Origin: Terriglobia bacterium
GTDB lineage: Bacteria > Acidobacteriota > Terriglobia > Bryobacterales > Bryobacteraceae
Length of the DNA: 46,446 nucleotides
Assembly (NCBI GenBank): GCA_020073345.1
Contig: JAIQFI010000047.1
Span: 1-46,446 of the forward strand
Direction: 5' to 3'
Position numbers and translations under genes: made by a program
Notes under the pieces: generated by a model
Told to the model about the DNA's origin: nothing
What the model saw: only the letters and a program-made list of their open reading frames with translations
The model's database searches: none
Shown: one piece after another, positions 33,520-44,965 of the stretch
Numbering within the stretch: the stretch's first letter is position 1
Layout: every line of letters starts with the position of its first letter

Positions 33520-33565
33520 TGGAATCAGTATACGGTCACTGCATTTGAAGCGGCAAGGGATTTTA

Positions 33566-34708
33566 GTGTTATTCAAATGTATTACGATCATCGCCCTTGC
33601 AGTCGCGGCCTGGTGGTCGATCCGTTTGGCTCGCGCCGATGCGGCTTTTCGTCAGCGCACACTCGCGCAGGTCGCACGCGCGATCGAGCTCGAGCCGGAG
33701 AACGGCGAATACCTGGCGACGCTTGCATTACAAACGGAATACGCGGGGCAGGATTCCACACCGCTCTGGGAGGAGATCGCCCGGTTGAACCCGCGCGCTT
33801 CCGCGCCACGTATCCGGCTGGGCCTGGCCGCCGAGCTGCGAGGTGACCCGAATCAAGCCGAGCGCTGGCTTCTGGAGGCGTTTTCCATCGATCGACAGTT
33901 TGAAACACGCTGGACGCTGGCGAACTTCTATTTTCGCCAGAGCAAGTCCGACGAATTCTGGAAGTGGATGCGGTCGGCTTTGGAGATGTCCTATGGCGAC
34001 CGGGCTGCCGCGTTCGATCTGTGCTGGCAAATGAGCGGCGCTTCCGAGGAAATTCTGAAGCGTGCCGTCCCGGATCGCCACGAGGTGGTGGCCTCGTACC
34101 TGGCTTACGTGCTGAATCACCATCGGGAAACAGCGATCGCGGGCGCGGCGGACAAGCTCGTGAAAATGCGCGCTGCCGGTGATGCGCCTCTGCTGTATGC
34201 GGCTACCGACGCACTGCTGGACGAGGGGCAGTCGCACGAAGCGGCCGATTTGTGGCAGGCTCTCGGAAATCCGCGGCCCTATGGAATCACGCATCCGAAT
34301 TTCGAGGAGCCCCGTCTGGCCCACGGCTTCGACTGGCGCTTGCCCGAGATAGCGGGCGTGACACATGTAGCGCTGGAGGCGCCGGCGCACCGCATCCGGT
34401 TCAGCGGGCAGCAACCGGAATCATGCGAGCTGCTTCGTCAGGTAGTGGGCGGGCTTCGTGGCGGCGCGAGCTACACGCTACGTTGGGAAGCGCGAACGCA
34501 AGGAATCGCTTCGCCCACTGGCTTGGTATGGCGCATTGCTGGCCGAACCGGCGAAGTCGCAGCCAGCGAAGATTGGTCCGCGGGGAAAATGGTCTTCACG
34601 CCCGATTCCGATCACGCCGTGCTCGTGCTGGCATATCGCCGCCCGGAAGGACAGGTTCGAGCCGAGGGGTCGGTCGACCTGAGGCAGGTTATTTCTTCAC
34701 AAGAATGA
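33566..34708 (+). CDS. Membrane-anchored TPR-like protein with C-terminal carbohydrate-binding-like domain
   Basis: 380 residues from the GTG at 33566, preceded by AAGGGA; the open frame upstream lies over the divergent gene. One N-terminal membrane helix (CITIIALAVAAWWSIRLA) is followed by TPR-like helical repeats (RAIELEPENGEYLATLALQ, RIRLGLAAELRGDPNQAERW). From about residue 230 comes a beta-rich region (LRGGASYTLRWEARTQ, ASEDWSAGKMVFTPDSD) like the jelly-roll domain at the end of O-antigen or exopolysaccharide-associated TPR proteins. It probably scaffolds a periplasmic complex. Its 3' end overlaps the convergent gene by 20 bases. Confidence 0.65.
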   Translation: MLFKCITIIALAVAAWWSIRLARADAAFRQRTLAQVARAIELEPENGEYLATLALQTEYAGQDSTPLWEEIARLNPRASAPRIRLGLAAELRGDPNQAERWLLEAFSIDRQFETRWTLANFYFRQSKSDEFWKWMRSALEMSYGDRAAAFDLCWQMSGASEEILKRAVPDRHEVVASYLAYVLNHHRETAIAGAADKLVKMRAAGDAPLLYAATDALLDEGQSHEAADLWQALGNPRPYGITHPNFEEPRLAHGFDWRLPEIAGVTHVALEAPAHRIRFSGQQPESCELLRQVVGGLRGGASYTLRWEARTQGIASPTGLVWRIAGRTGEVAASEDWSAGKMVFTPDSDHAVLVLAYRRPEGQVRAEGSVDLRQVISSQE

Positions 34709-35762
34709 AATTGCCGGTCCGGATTTTGTTAGCCTGCGGGTCGGTCTGGAAGTTAACCTCCAGCAGATTGAAGGCGGGGCCGGGGATCAGTTCGACTGTG
34801 CCTTGCGCACCGTCGCTGGTGACCAGCTTGAATCGCTGCACCGGGGTCGCGGCGAAGTCGCCCTGAAAGTCGAACCGGACCAAAGGATCCGTGGCGCTGC
34901 CGGAGGACTGCTTGAATCGCGCGAACAGGGTCCCATCGGCGTGGCCATCCTGTTCGTGAACCACCAGGTCCACGAACTCCGGCTGCGCTCCGTGGAAGAT
35001 GCCATTTACCGTTGGGTAGGTCCAAGCGCCTACATAGCGAGGCAGGGGAATCGGAGAAATGGAAGTGTTCCGCGTTGCCACGGGGGTGATATCGACGCGC
35101 GGCGCCGGCGGCGCGCTGGCGGCTTGAATCGCTTGCGTCAGCTTCTCATAATACTGGGACCAGGCGGCGCCTTCTATTTCACTCTGGGCGACGGCCTGGG
35201 AAATTTGTGACGTCTGGTCGCTGAATGTTTCCGCGGTTTTGGTGCGGGCCTGTTCGAGAGCGTCGGCGGTTGCCGAAGCCGCCGCCACCATCTTCTGGCG
35301 CGTCTGGATCGTGTCGGTCAGGGCCACCAGAGCGACCCGTTCGCGCTCCAGAGACTGACGCAGTTGCTGGATTCCACGATCCGGATCGTTGGCGAACCTG
35401 GCGATGGTCCGGGTGACCATTTGTAATTCAGTGGCGGCCAGTTCCGCCACAGCCGGAGGGGCCAGGTCCGGCGAGGGGCGCGCGGCCTTCGTCTGCAAAA
35501 ACTGGCGCCGCTGCGCGGCGTCCTGGGCAGAGGATTTCAGGTAGGCAGCGCGAGTGGCTTCGAATGTTACGGCGGCGGCGGCAGCCCGGTCCGCTTGCGA
35601 AACCAGAGCGGTTCCAGCGGAACCGGCGTCACGCTCGAGGTTGGCCTGCGCCTGCTGCCACACGTCGAAGGCTTGCCGATAAGCCTCACGGGAGGTTTGG
35701 CCGATCAAACCCGTGGCGCAATACGTCAACAGGCCAGTACGCAGCAGGCGCCGGTATTTCAT
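34689..35762 (-). CDS. Secreted coiled-coil protein of unknown function
   Basis: 357 residues from the ATG at 35762, preceded by AGGGAAAG. An N-terminal signal peptide (MKYRRLLRTGLLTYCATGLIG) precedes a long Ala/Gln-rich coiled coil to about residue 205, a Pro-rich hinge, then a beta-rich C-terminal domain (YVGAWTYPTVNGIFHGAQPEFVDLVVHEQDGHADGTLFARF, about 245-295, given here for orientation as two blocks around HGAQ). The C-terminal domain looks like a conserved periplasmic beta module but I cannot name it. Its start overlaps the stop of the preceding coiled-coil gene (ATGA), implying a paired function in the envelope. Confidence 0.65.
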   Translation of the reverse strand: MKYRRLLRTGLLTYCATGLIGQTSREAYRQAFDVWQQAQANLERDAGSAGTALVSQADRAAAAAVTFEATRAAYLKSSAQDAAQRRQFLQTKAARPSPDLAPPAVAELAATELQMVTRTIARFANDPDRGIQQLRQSLERERVALVALTDTIQTRQKMVAAASATADALEQARTKTAETFSDQTSQISQAVAQSEIEGAAWSQYYEKLTQAIQAASAPPAPRVDITPVATRNTSISPIPLPRYVGAWTYPTVNGIFHGAQPEFVDLVVHEQDGHADGTLFARFKQSSGSATDPLVRFDFQGDFAATPVQRFKLVTSDGAQGTVELIPGPAFNLLEVNFQTDPQANKIRTGNFILVKK

Positions 35763-36484
35763 TGCTTTCCCTGCGAGCCCTTTGACGGGGATGTGCCGAT
35801 CTGCGTGATGGAGCACTCGACTTGCGCCCGCGCCCGGCGCGCCGCGTAGTATCCGCTCCAACGCGTCCGCTCGGCCTCGAACGCCGCGGATTCATTACGC
35901 AGCGTCGCGTCGCGAGCGTCCAATTTCGCCACCAGATCGCGCAACAGCGCCACGGCTGCATCCGCGGCTTTGGTCCGCTGTTCCGAGGCCGCCGCCCGCT
36001 GGTGGATCATGGATGAGATTTGCTCCAGGAGCTTTTGCGAATCTCCGAGGGATGCGCGCTGTTTTACGCTCCGCGCCAGGGCGTCGGACTGCGTGTCCAC
36101 GGCGGTTTGTTCCTGACCGGCATCCGCCCGCTCCAGGCCGGCTTCCACAGCGCGCTTCTCTTCGGTGTCGAGCAGGATCTTGGCGGCCGCGCTTTCGGCG
36201 AAGGCCGCGGAGGAAACCGCTCGGATATATTGGGCGATCGCCGCCAGCCGCGCTTCGGAAGCTCGCGTCACATCCGCCAGCGCGGCGGCAGTGCGTGGAT
36301 CGCAGGGCAGAATTCGCGCCATCCTTGCATCCACGTCTTTGGCCAGCGATTCCCATTCCGCGTGGCGCATCTGCGCCGTCTGCTCCAGCGCGGCGAGATC
36401 CGGCGCCGAGTTGTTTTGCGGAGCGGGACTCTGCGCGCAAGCTATGGCCAGGCCCAGGATGCCCAGCAAGGCGACCGGTTTCAT
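35759..36484 (-). CDS. Secreted or lipid-anchored coiled-coil protein of unknown function
   Basis: 241 residues. The N-terminus MKPVALLGILGLAIACAQS is a signal peptide; Cys16 in LAIAC is an imperfect lipobox, so lipid anchoring is possible. The remainder is almost entirely helical and Ala-rich (MRHAEWESLAKDVDARMARI, EQISSMIHQRAAASEQRTKA), a periplasmic coiled coil. It overlaps the next gene by ATGA. The two proteins resemble each other in composition and probably pair. No catalytic motif is visible. Confidence 0.65.
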   Translation of the reverse strand: MKPVALLGILGLAIACAQSPAPQNNSAPDLAALEQTAQMRHAEWESLAKDVDARMARILPCDPRTAAALADVTRASEARLAAIAQYIRAVSSAAFAESAAAKILLDTEEKRAVEAGLERADAGQEQTAVDTQSDALARSVKQRASLGDSQKLLEQISSMIHQRAAASEQRTKAADAAVALLRDLVAKLDARDATLRNESAAFEAERTRWSGYYAARRARAQVECSITQIGTSPSKGSQGKQ

Positions 36485-36516
36485 GGACTTTCTATTATTT
36501 CACTCCGCCCGCCTAA

Positions 36517-37956
<1,440 letters not shown>

Positions 37957-38002
37957 TTTCCCGATTATAGGCGGTTGCTACAATTGAAGTTTCGGGAGGC
38001 TT

Positions 38003-39244
<1,242 letters not shown>

Positions 39245-39384
39245 CATTTGTTTCAGTCCGTTTATTCCCCAAAGTCCTAGTACTCACAAACTCGGTTCTT
39301 GAGACCCGCAGAAAGCAAATTGGGAGTATTCTGGAACCTGTTGGATTCCCCCCAAAGGGTGAAATCCTCCTTGGAGGCTCGAAT

Positions 39385-40494
39385 ATGGGCAAACACTTTC
39401 GTGTGATGTTCACGGCGGCTCTGGGCTTCAGCCTGACGCCCGTGGTCTTCGCAACTCCGATCGGATTCTTCCAAACCAACCTCGCTTCGGACCAAACTGG
39501 AGTAGCCAAGGTTCTAGATCCCAATCTGATCAATGCATGGGGCATCGCGGCCAGCTCCACGTCGCCGTTCTGGCTGGGAGCCAATGGCAGCGGGTCGTCG
39601 GTGCTGTATAACGGCAACACAGGCGTCAAGCAGGCATTGGTCGTCTTGATTCCGGGTGACGGCTCAGTAACCGGCGTCGCGTTTAACGGCGCCGCTGCGT
39701 CCAGCTTCAATGGGGACGTATTTCTGTTCGCTTCCGAAGATGGCACGGTTTCCGGATGGCGAGGAGCGCTGGGCACCAATGGGGAAGTCCTCGCGCTCGG
39801 GGACCCCGCCAACGTGTACAAAGGTCTGACCGACGCGAACATTAGCGGCGATGAATACGCCTACATCGCGAACTTCAGGGCCGGTAAAATCGACGTGCTG
39901 AAAGGCAGCGCAGCCTTCCCAGACCTGGCCGGAAACTTCACGGATCCCAACCTACCCGCCGGCTATGCTCCTTTTGACATAGCGAACATCAACGGTGTTC
40001 TCTATGTCACATATGCGTTGCAGGACGGCTCTAAGAAAGATGACGTGTCCGGCCTGGGTAACGGCATCGTGGACAGGTTCGATCTGCAGGGTAACCTTTT
40101 GGGCCGGCTGGTCACCAGTGGCGCGCTCAATTCCCCGTGGGGACTGGCGCTGGCTCCGGCTGGCTTCGGCGACGTCGGCGGCAACCTGCTGGTGGGAAAT
40201 TTTGGGGACGGACGGATTAATGCGTACAACCCCACTACAGGCACTTTTGTGGAGACGCTCAGGGACGCAAACGGGAACCCGCTTGCGATCGACGGGCTGT
40301 GGGGCCTGGCGTTCGGGAACGGCGGCAACGCTGGCCCCAAGGGCACGCTCTTTTTCACGGCCGGTCCCGTCAATGAAAGTCATGGCCTGTTCGGAGAGCT
40401 GAATACAGCTCCCGAGCCCGCTACCTGGCTGCTGACGGGCGGAAGCCTGCTGGTGCTGGTTCTGCGCCGGGCGTCCAAGACCCGATCCACTTAA
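39385..40494 (+). CDS. Secreted TIGR03118-like protein with PEP-CTERM sorting signal
   Basis: 369 residues: a signal peptide (HFRVMFTAALGFSLTPVVFA), a beta-propeller-like body with DPNLINAWGIA, GVAFNG, LALAPAGFGDVGGNLLVGNFGDG and IDGLWGLAFGNG as in the TIGR03118 family, and a C-terminal PEP-CTERM tail (APEPATWLLTGG, hydrophobic LLVLVL, then RRASKTRST). Exosortase cleaves such tails and hands the protein to the cell surface, often with exopolysaccharide. No exosortase gene lies in the window. A strong TTGGAGGC ribosome binding site precedes the ATG. The body's ligand or enzyme activity is unknown. Confidence 0.85.
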   Translation: MGKHFRVMFTAALGFSLTPVVFATPIGFFQTNLASDQTGVAKVLDPNLINAWGIAASSTSPFWLGANGSGSSVLYNGNTGVKQALVVLIPGDGSVTGVAFNGAAASSFNGDVFLFASEDGTVSGWRGALGTNGEVLALGDPANVYKGLTDANISGDEYAYIANFRAGKIDVLKGSAAFPDLAGNFTDPNLPAGYAPFDIANINGVLYVTYALQDGSKKDDVSGLGNGIVDRFDLQGNLLGRLVTSGALNSPWGLALAPAGFGDVGGNLLVGNFGDGRINAYNPTTGTFVETLRDANGNPLAIDGLWGLAFGNGGNAGPKGTLFFTAGPVNESHGLFGELNTAPEPATWLLTGGSLLVLVLRRASKTRST

Positions 40495-40515
40495 GGGATC
40501 GAGTTTTAGGCAAGC

Positions 40516-40531
40516 GCGGTCTTCGGACTGC
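40516..40531. terminator. UUCG hairpin between convergent genes
   Basis: GCGGTC-TTCG-GACTGC is a six-pair stem (one G-U) closed by a stable UUCG tetraloop, between the convergent PEP-CTERM and CusF-like genes. There is no T-run on either side, so any termination would not be of the classical intrinsic kind. Confidence 0.4.
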
Positions 40532-40546
40532 CCGGGTCAAGGATGA

Positions 40547-40870
40547 CTACTTCTGCTTGGCCTTCGGCGGTACGACTTTAACATCATACAGTGTGTAGTC
40601 GCCGTCGTAGACTGTGGCACTAATCTGGTCGCCGACCTTGACCTTCTTGAGGATGTCTGGCTTGTCCACTTTGTACGGCATGGTCATGGCGTCCATGTAG
40701 CCCTCGACCTTGCCGTGATTCACCGTCAACCGGTCGGTCTGTACACCTTCCACTTTCCCTTCGAGCGTGTGCGATTTGCCTTTGGCCTGTTGGGCAGAGG
40801 CGCTCGTTCCAAGCAAGCCGGCTACCGTCAAAATGATTACCAACAGATGCCAGATCCGATGTGTTCTCAT
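40547..40870 (-). CDS. CusF-like periplasmic copper-binding protein
   Basis: 107 residues: a signal peptide (HLLVIILTVAGLLGTSASAQ) and a small OB-like domain. LTVNHGKVEGYMDAMTMPYKV carries a His and the MTM pair corresponding to the Cu(I)/Ag(I) ligands of CusF (His, Met, Met); the aromatic Trp of CusF is replaced. CusF chaperones periplasmic copper to the CusCBA pump; no pump is seen here. The gene is divergent from the histidine kinase, with a GTTAAG-type repeat in its upstream region, suggesting control by that two-component system. CusSR-like copper sensing is a reasonable hypothesis, not shown. Confidence 0.8.
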   Translation of the reverse strand: MRTHRIWHLLVIILTVAGLLGTSASAQQAKGKSHTLEGKVEGVQTDRLTVNHGKVEGYMDAMTMPYKVDKPDILKKVKVGDQISATVYDGDYTLYDVKVVPPKAKQK

Positions 40871-40924
40871 TTTTTCGTGACCTCCTCCAAGAACAAGTTT
40901 ATCATCCGCCTTTGGGGATCTACC

Positions 40925-40939
40925 TTTAACATTCTTAAC
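40925..40939 (-). promoter_or_regulatory. GTTAAG-N3-GTTAAA direct repeat, probable response-regulator site
   Basis: Read on the minus strand, GTTAAG-AAT-GTTAAA lies upstream of the CusF-like gene and between it and the divergent kinase gene. The half-sites are nine bases apart. The same arrangement occurs at 43417-43431 after the response-regulator gene. OmpR-family regulators bind direct repeats of this kind, so this is the likely operator. Confidence 0.55.
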
Positions 40940-40997
40940 CTACGTTTTACCGAGCTTTAGCAGCGCCGGCTGGCGCAGTCGCTTAAGGTAGTAGGTG

Positions 40998-42725
40998 ATG
41001 GACCCGGATCAGATCCGACGGCGAGCCCCTGTGCTGTGGCTCTTCGTGGGGCTGCTGGTGGTCCTGGTCTGCGTCCTGGCGGTCCTGCAGTACCGATGGA
41101 TTGGCGAGATCAGCGCCAACGAACAAAAGAAACATCAAGACGATCTTCAGGCTGCTGCCAACAAGCTCAGCAGCGATTTCAATGCCGAGCTCAGCACCGC
41201 AGCCGCGGCGCTTCAGCCTGACGATCAGCAGGTTCAGGAGTTGGGACGCCAGAAGGCCTACGAATCCCGCTACTCCGCCTGGTATGCATCGGCGCCACAC
41301 CGCGGGGTGTTTCGTCGAGTTGCAGTAGTGGCCCCTGGGAATGGCCGGCTTGATCTACGCATGTTCAACCGGGAGACGGGCGCCCTGGAACCCGCTGAAT
41401 GGCCCGCGGACTGGATTACCATGCGAGACTTTGTCGCCGCGCGCCTCTCCGGCAGCAATGCTCCGCGCCCCGAGAATTTCACGCTGATCGACTATCCTCG
41501 ATTCCGCGGCCAACCGGATCCCGGGACTGGACGCCCGGAGGAACAGGACTGGCTGTTTTTGGATGTCGACAACAAATACGTGAGCGAGGCGATCCTTCCA
41601 GACTTGTTCGCGCAGTTCTTTACTGACGACTTGCGCTCGCAATATCGAGTCGAAGTGGTATCCCGCGTGAATCCCGCCGAGTTGATCTTCGCCACCGATT
41701 CCGGTCACAGGCAATCTTCTGGCAGTGAGGCACAGGCGACTGCAACCTTGTTCGATTCGCCGCGCCCACCTCGAGGGCGAGCAGCTGCACCGATACTCCT
41801 GCGGGGCGTAGCGAATGATTCGGGGCGTGGCCGGTGGCTGCTTTCGGCGTGGCTGCGAAATGGTTCGCTCGACACCATTGTCGCTAGCGCTCGACGCCGC
41901 AATCTGGCGATTTCAGGAGGCATCCTGCTCCTGTTGCTCGCCACTGGCGCCGCGCTCGCGCAGTTCTCGCGAAGAGCGCAGCAACTAGCTCAAGTGGAGA
42001 TGGAATTCGTCGCGGGTGTTTCCCATGAGTTGCGCACACCGCTTACGGTGATTCGAACCGCGGCCTTCAATCTGCGCGGCAAGGTGGCGTCGAATCCATC
42101 GCAGGTGGAACGTTATGGAGCGCTCATCCAGCAGGAAAGCGAGCGCCTGGGCGCGATCGTCGAGCAAGTTCTGCGCTTCGCCAGCGCTCAGGCCGGCCGC
42201 GTGGTGCAAGAACGCCAGCCGGTGTCCGTTTCCGGCTTGATTGAAGAAACGCTGCAATCCAGCAAAAGCATGCTCGAAGACGCTTTATGCGAGGTCCAAA
42301 CCCGCATCGATCCGGATCTGCCTCCGATCACCGGAGATTCGCTGGCCCTCCGGCACGCTTTGCAGAATCTGTTGGCGAACGCCGCCAAGTATGGAGGAGC
42401 GGGCAAACAATCGGTTGCGATCTCCGCGGAGACTGTTCCCGGAGCCAAGGGAACGAAAATCGAAATCCGGGTCTCCGATCACGGCTCTGGAATCCCGCCG
42501 GAGGAGCAGAAACACGTGTTCGATGCGTTTTTCCGCGGAAGAAAAGCCGTGCAGGATCAGATTCACGGCACCGGGCTCGGCCTGCACCTGGTGAAGAAAA
42601 TTGTGGAGGCGCACGGCGGAACTGTAAACCTGGAAAGTGAGCCGGGCGTGGGATCCACGTTTATCGTGCGAATTCCGGCGGCCCCGGCGGAACATCAGAA
42701 TGAGCTCGCGCATTCTCTTGGTTGA
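40998..42725 (+). CDS. Membrane sensor histidine kinase
   Basis: About 575 residues from the ATG at 40998; a GTG immediately before it (40995) is also possible. Helix 1 (LWLFVGLLVVLVCVLAVLQY) and a helix near residues 300-320 (GGILLLLLATGAALAQF) enclose a periplasmic sensor of about 260 residues, which I do not recognise. The cytoplasmic part has the HisKA box VSHELRTPL with phospho-His343, N-box NLLANAAKYG, G1 DHGSGIP and G2 GTGLGL. It autophosphorylates and passes the phosphate to the regulator encoded next, whose gene overlaps by 26 bases. Confidence 0.95.
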   Translation: MDPDQIRRRAPVLWLFVGLLVVLVCVLAVLQYRWIGEISANEQKKHQDDLQAAANKLSSDFNAELSTAAAALQPDDQQVQELGRQKAYESRYSAWYASAPHRGVFRRVAVVAPGNGRLDLRMFNRETGALEPAEWPADWITMRDFVAARLSGSNAPRPENFTLIDYPRFRGQPDPGTGRPEEQDWLFLDVDNKYVSEAILPDLFAQFFTDDLRSQYRVEVVSRVNPAELIFATDSGHRQSSGSEAQATATLFDSPRPPRGRAAAPILLRGVANDSGRGRWLLSAWLRNGSLDTIVASARRRNLAISGGILLLLLATGAALAQFSRRAQQLAQVEMEFVAGVSHELRTPLTVIRTAAFNLRGKVASNPSQVERYGALIQQESERLGAIVEQVLRFASAQAGRVVQERQPVSVSGLIEETLQSSKSMLEDALCEVQTRIDPDLPPITGDSLALRHALQNLLANAAKYGGAGKQSVAISAETVPGAKGTKIEIRVSDHGSGIPPEEQKHVFDAFFRGRKAVQDQIHGTGLGLHLVKKIVEAHGGTVNLESEPGVGSTFIVRIPAAPAEHQNELAHSLG

Positions 42726-43386
42726 GGACGAACCCGGCCTGAGCCTCACGGTGACCGATCTTCTGGAGGCCGAAGGCTACCAGGTGGATGCGGCCATGGA
42801 CGGGCCCAGCGGGCTCTCCAAAGCCTCCACCGGCGATTACGACGTGGTCATTCTGGACGTCATGCTTCCCGGCAAGAGCGGCTTCGACGTGTGCCGCGAG
42901 TTGCGCCAAAAGGGCTGCGATACGGCCATCCTGATGCTCACCGCCAAAACGCACGTCACGGATCGCGTGGTCGGGCTGAAACTCGGCGCCGACGATTATC
43001 TGGCCAAGCCGTTCGATCCTTCCGAGCTGCTGGCGCGCGTCGAGTCGCTGCTGCGGCGCATCCCCAAAAAGAAACGGATTCCGGTGGCGCAGTTCGAGTT
43101 CGGAAACGTAAGCGCCGACTTCGCGCTGGGCCAGGTGCACAAGAAGGGCGAGCCGGTGACCATGGCCGCCAAGGAATTGCAATTGCTTCGCTATCTGATC
43201 GATCACCGGGGCACGGTGGTGTCGCGCGAAGAGCTGTTGCAAAACGTGTGGGAGTATCAGGCCGAGGTTTCCTCACGGACCATCGACGTGCATGTAGCGT
43301 GGTTAAGGCAAAAACTCGAAGATAATCCGCAAAGCCCTCAGTACATTCACACGGTTCGCGGCGTGGGTTACCGCTTTACGGCATAG
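42700..43386 (+). CDS. OmpR/PhoB-family response regulator
   Basis: 228 residues from the ATG at 42700, inside the kinase gene. The receiver has VEDEPG at 8-13, the phospho-acceptor Asp53 (VILDVMLPG) and the conserved Lys in MLTAKTH; the C-terminal winged helix has MAAKELQLLRYLIDHRGTVV and HVAWLRQKLEDNPQSPQYIHTVRGVGYRF. It is a DNA-binding transcription factor paired with the preceding kinase. The nearby GTTAAG direct repeats (40925-40939 and 43395-43431) are the obvious candidates for its binding sites. Confidence 0.95.
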   Translation: MSSRILLVEDEPGLSLTVTDLLEAEGYQVDAAMDGPSGLSKASTGDYDVVILDVMLPGKSGFDVCRELRQKGCDTAILMLTAKTHVTDRVVGLKLGADDYLAKPFDPSELLARVESLLRRIPKKKRIPVAQFEFGNVSADFALGQVHKKGEPVTMAAKELQLLRYLIDHRGTVVSREELLQNVWEYQAEVSSRTIDVHVAWLRQKLEDNPQSPQYIHTVRGVGYRFTA

Positions 43387-43394
43387 TCCGTCCC

Positions 43395-43431
43395 GTTAAG
43401 TCTCTGCCAAACATCCGTTAAGAAGGTTAAG
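43395..43431 (+). promoter_or_regulatory. Triple GTTAAG repeat upstream of the RsbU-like phosphatase gene
   Basis: GTTAAG occurs at 43395-43400, 43417-43422 and 43426-43431. The last two form GTTAAG-AAG-GTTAAG, equal in spacing to the element upstream of the CusF-like gene; the first is 22 bases (two helical turns) upstream. They are between the regulator stop and the phosphatase start, so the phosphatase is a probable target gene. Confidence 0.55.
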
Positions 43432-43470
43432 CACCTCACACCTCGACGCCGCAGCCGGCGTCTCACTGGT

Positions 43471-44880
43471 ATGGAAAGACACGCGCAACGATGGTTCCGG
43501 CTCTGGATCTTTGCCGGTCGCGGCTTGGCCGTTCTGCTCCTGGCGAGCACCGTGATCAACTACGTGATCTCCGAGCACACCACCGTCCTGTTCAACACGA
43601 GGCGCGAGATGGCGCGTGAAATGTCGGCACTGGATCAGCTCGTGCGCGACCAGAAACCAGCCACTGCTTCCTTGAGCGGCATCCTCGACGAAGTAGTGCA
43701 GGAGAGCCACGGCAGCCTGGCGTGGGCGCAGATCCTCGATCGGGAAGGAGCCGTCATCGCGCGTTCTGATGCGGCGGCTGCTCCGGCGTTCACCGCGGAT
43801 TACGTCGTGTCGCGAATTCGTGAGCGCCGGCCGATTTTTGCCGTTCGCGATACCAGTGCCGGCAAGGTGGTCGTGGAAGCGTTCCCGATTCGCCTTCCGT
43901 CCCACCCGTCGGCTGCGTCCTTCAAAACCGTCGCGCTCAAGAGTAGTGCGGGGACCATGGCCTTCGTCGAGCTGGCCTCTTTCGCCGATGCGGGCGTTCT
44001 GGCGTGGCCCGCGCGCTGGACCTTGATCCTCGGAGTCACCGCCGGTTTCGCTCTGCTGGGTGCTCTGACGTTGCTGGTGGCGCGATTCCGCGCGCATCTT
44101 TCTGCGCGGCGCGTGGAGCGCCAGATCGACATCGCGCGGCAAGTACAGCGCGGGTTGCTTCCGGCTGCGACCTCTTCGCCGCGCGATTTCGATCTCGCGG
44201 CCGAGTGGCGTCCCGCCGCCAACGTCAGCGGCGATTTCTATGACGCCTTCGATCTTCCAGAAGACGGAGCAGCCTTCGTGGTTGGCGATGTTGCGGGCAA
44301 GGATGTTCCCGCGGCGATGCTCGCGAGCGTAATTCAGGGAACCGTGCATGGCACTGACTGGACTCGTTCGGCCGCTTGCCACAAGGCTGCCACCGAACAG
44401 CTCAACCGCTTGCTGTGCGATCGCGCGTCCCACGAGCGCTTCGCCAGCCTGTTCTGGGGATATTTCGATGCCCGCACGGGATTGCTGCACTACGTCAATT
44501 GCGGACACTGCGCTCCCCTGTTGTTCCGCGCCGGCGGGCAGGACGTATTAGGACTCAGCGATGGAGGACCTGTACTTGGCCTGCTGCCGCAAGCCCGATT
44601 CGAGCAAGGCGTGGAAAGGCTGGAGCGTGGAGACGTCCTGGTGCTCTATTCCGACGGCGTCATCGAAGCCGTGAACGCCACAGGCGAGGAGTTCGGCGAG
44701 CAGCGCTTGATCGCTGCCGTGGAGTCGTGTCCGCAAGGTGAGCCCGCCGAGATTCGCGACCGCATTCTTCATTCCGTGCGGGCCTTCACCGGCAGCGATG
44801 TTCTCGTCGACGACCAAACGTTGCTGGCGATCCGCTATCGCGGTGCGGCGGTAGCGGCTTCAGAAATTCAGGCTGCGTAG
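43471..44880 (+). CDS. Membrane PP2C/SpoIIE-type serine phosphatase (RsbU-like)
   Basis: 469 residues. Two membrane helices (near 13-30 and 188-208) flank a periplasmic sensor of about 150 residues. After a helix with RQIDIARQVQRGLLPA comes the SpoIIE phosphatase domain: SGDFYDAF (metal Asp), VVGDVAGKDVPAAML, NCGHCAPLLF, VLVLYSDGVIEA, and DDQTLLAIRY. Such enzymes dephosphorylate anti-anti-sigma factors and so release alternative sigma factors; no anti-sigma gene is next to it. It may share the two-component system's regulation through the GTTAAG repeats. Confidence 0.92.
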   Translation: MERHAQRWFRLWIFAGRGLAVLLLASTVINYVISEHTTVLFNTRREMAREMSALDQLVRDQKPATASLSGILDEVVQESHGSLAWAQILDREGAVIARSDAAAAPAFTADYVVSRIRERRPIFAVRDTSAGKVVVEAFPIRLPSHPSAASFKTVALKSSAGTMAFVELASFADAGVLAWPARWTLILGVTAGFALLGALTLLVARFRAHLSARRVERQIDIARQVQRGLLPAATSSPRDFDLAAEWRPAANVSGDFYDAFDLPEDGAAFVVGDVAGKDVPAAMLASVIQGTVHGTDWTRSAACHKAATEQLNRLLCDRASHERFASLFWGYFDARTGLLHYVNCGHCAPLLFRAGGQDVLGLSDGGPVLGLLPQARFEQGVERLERGDVLVLYSDGVIEAVNATGEEFGEQRLIAAVESCPQGEPAEIRDRILHSVRAFTGSDVLVDDQTLLAIRYRGAAVAASEIQAA

Positions 44881-44965
44881 ACGCTTTGTCGTCGCGCCTG
44901 ACGGGACGCCCGCGTGGCTCCGCTGCACCCGGCATGTACAATCAAAATTAACGTTTTGGCGCACG

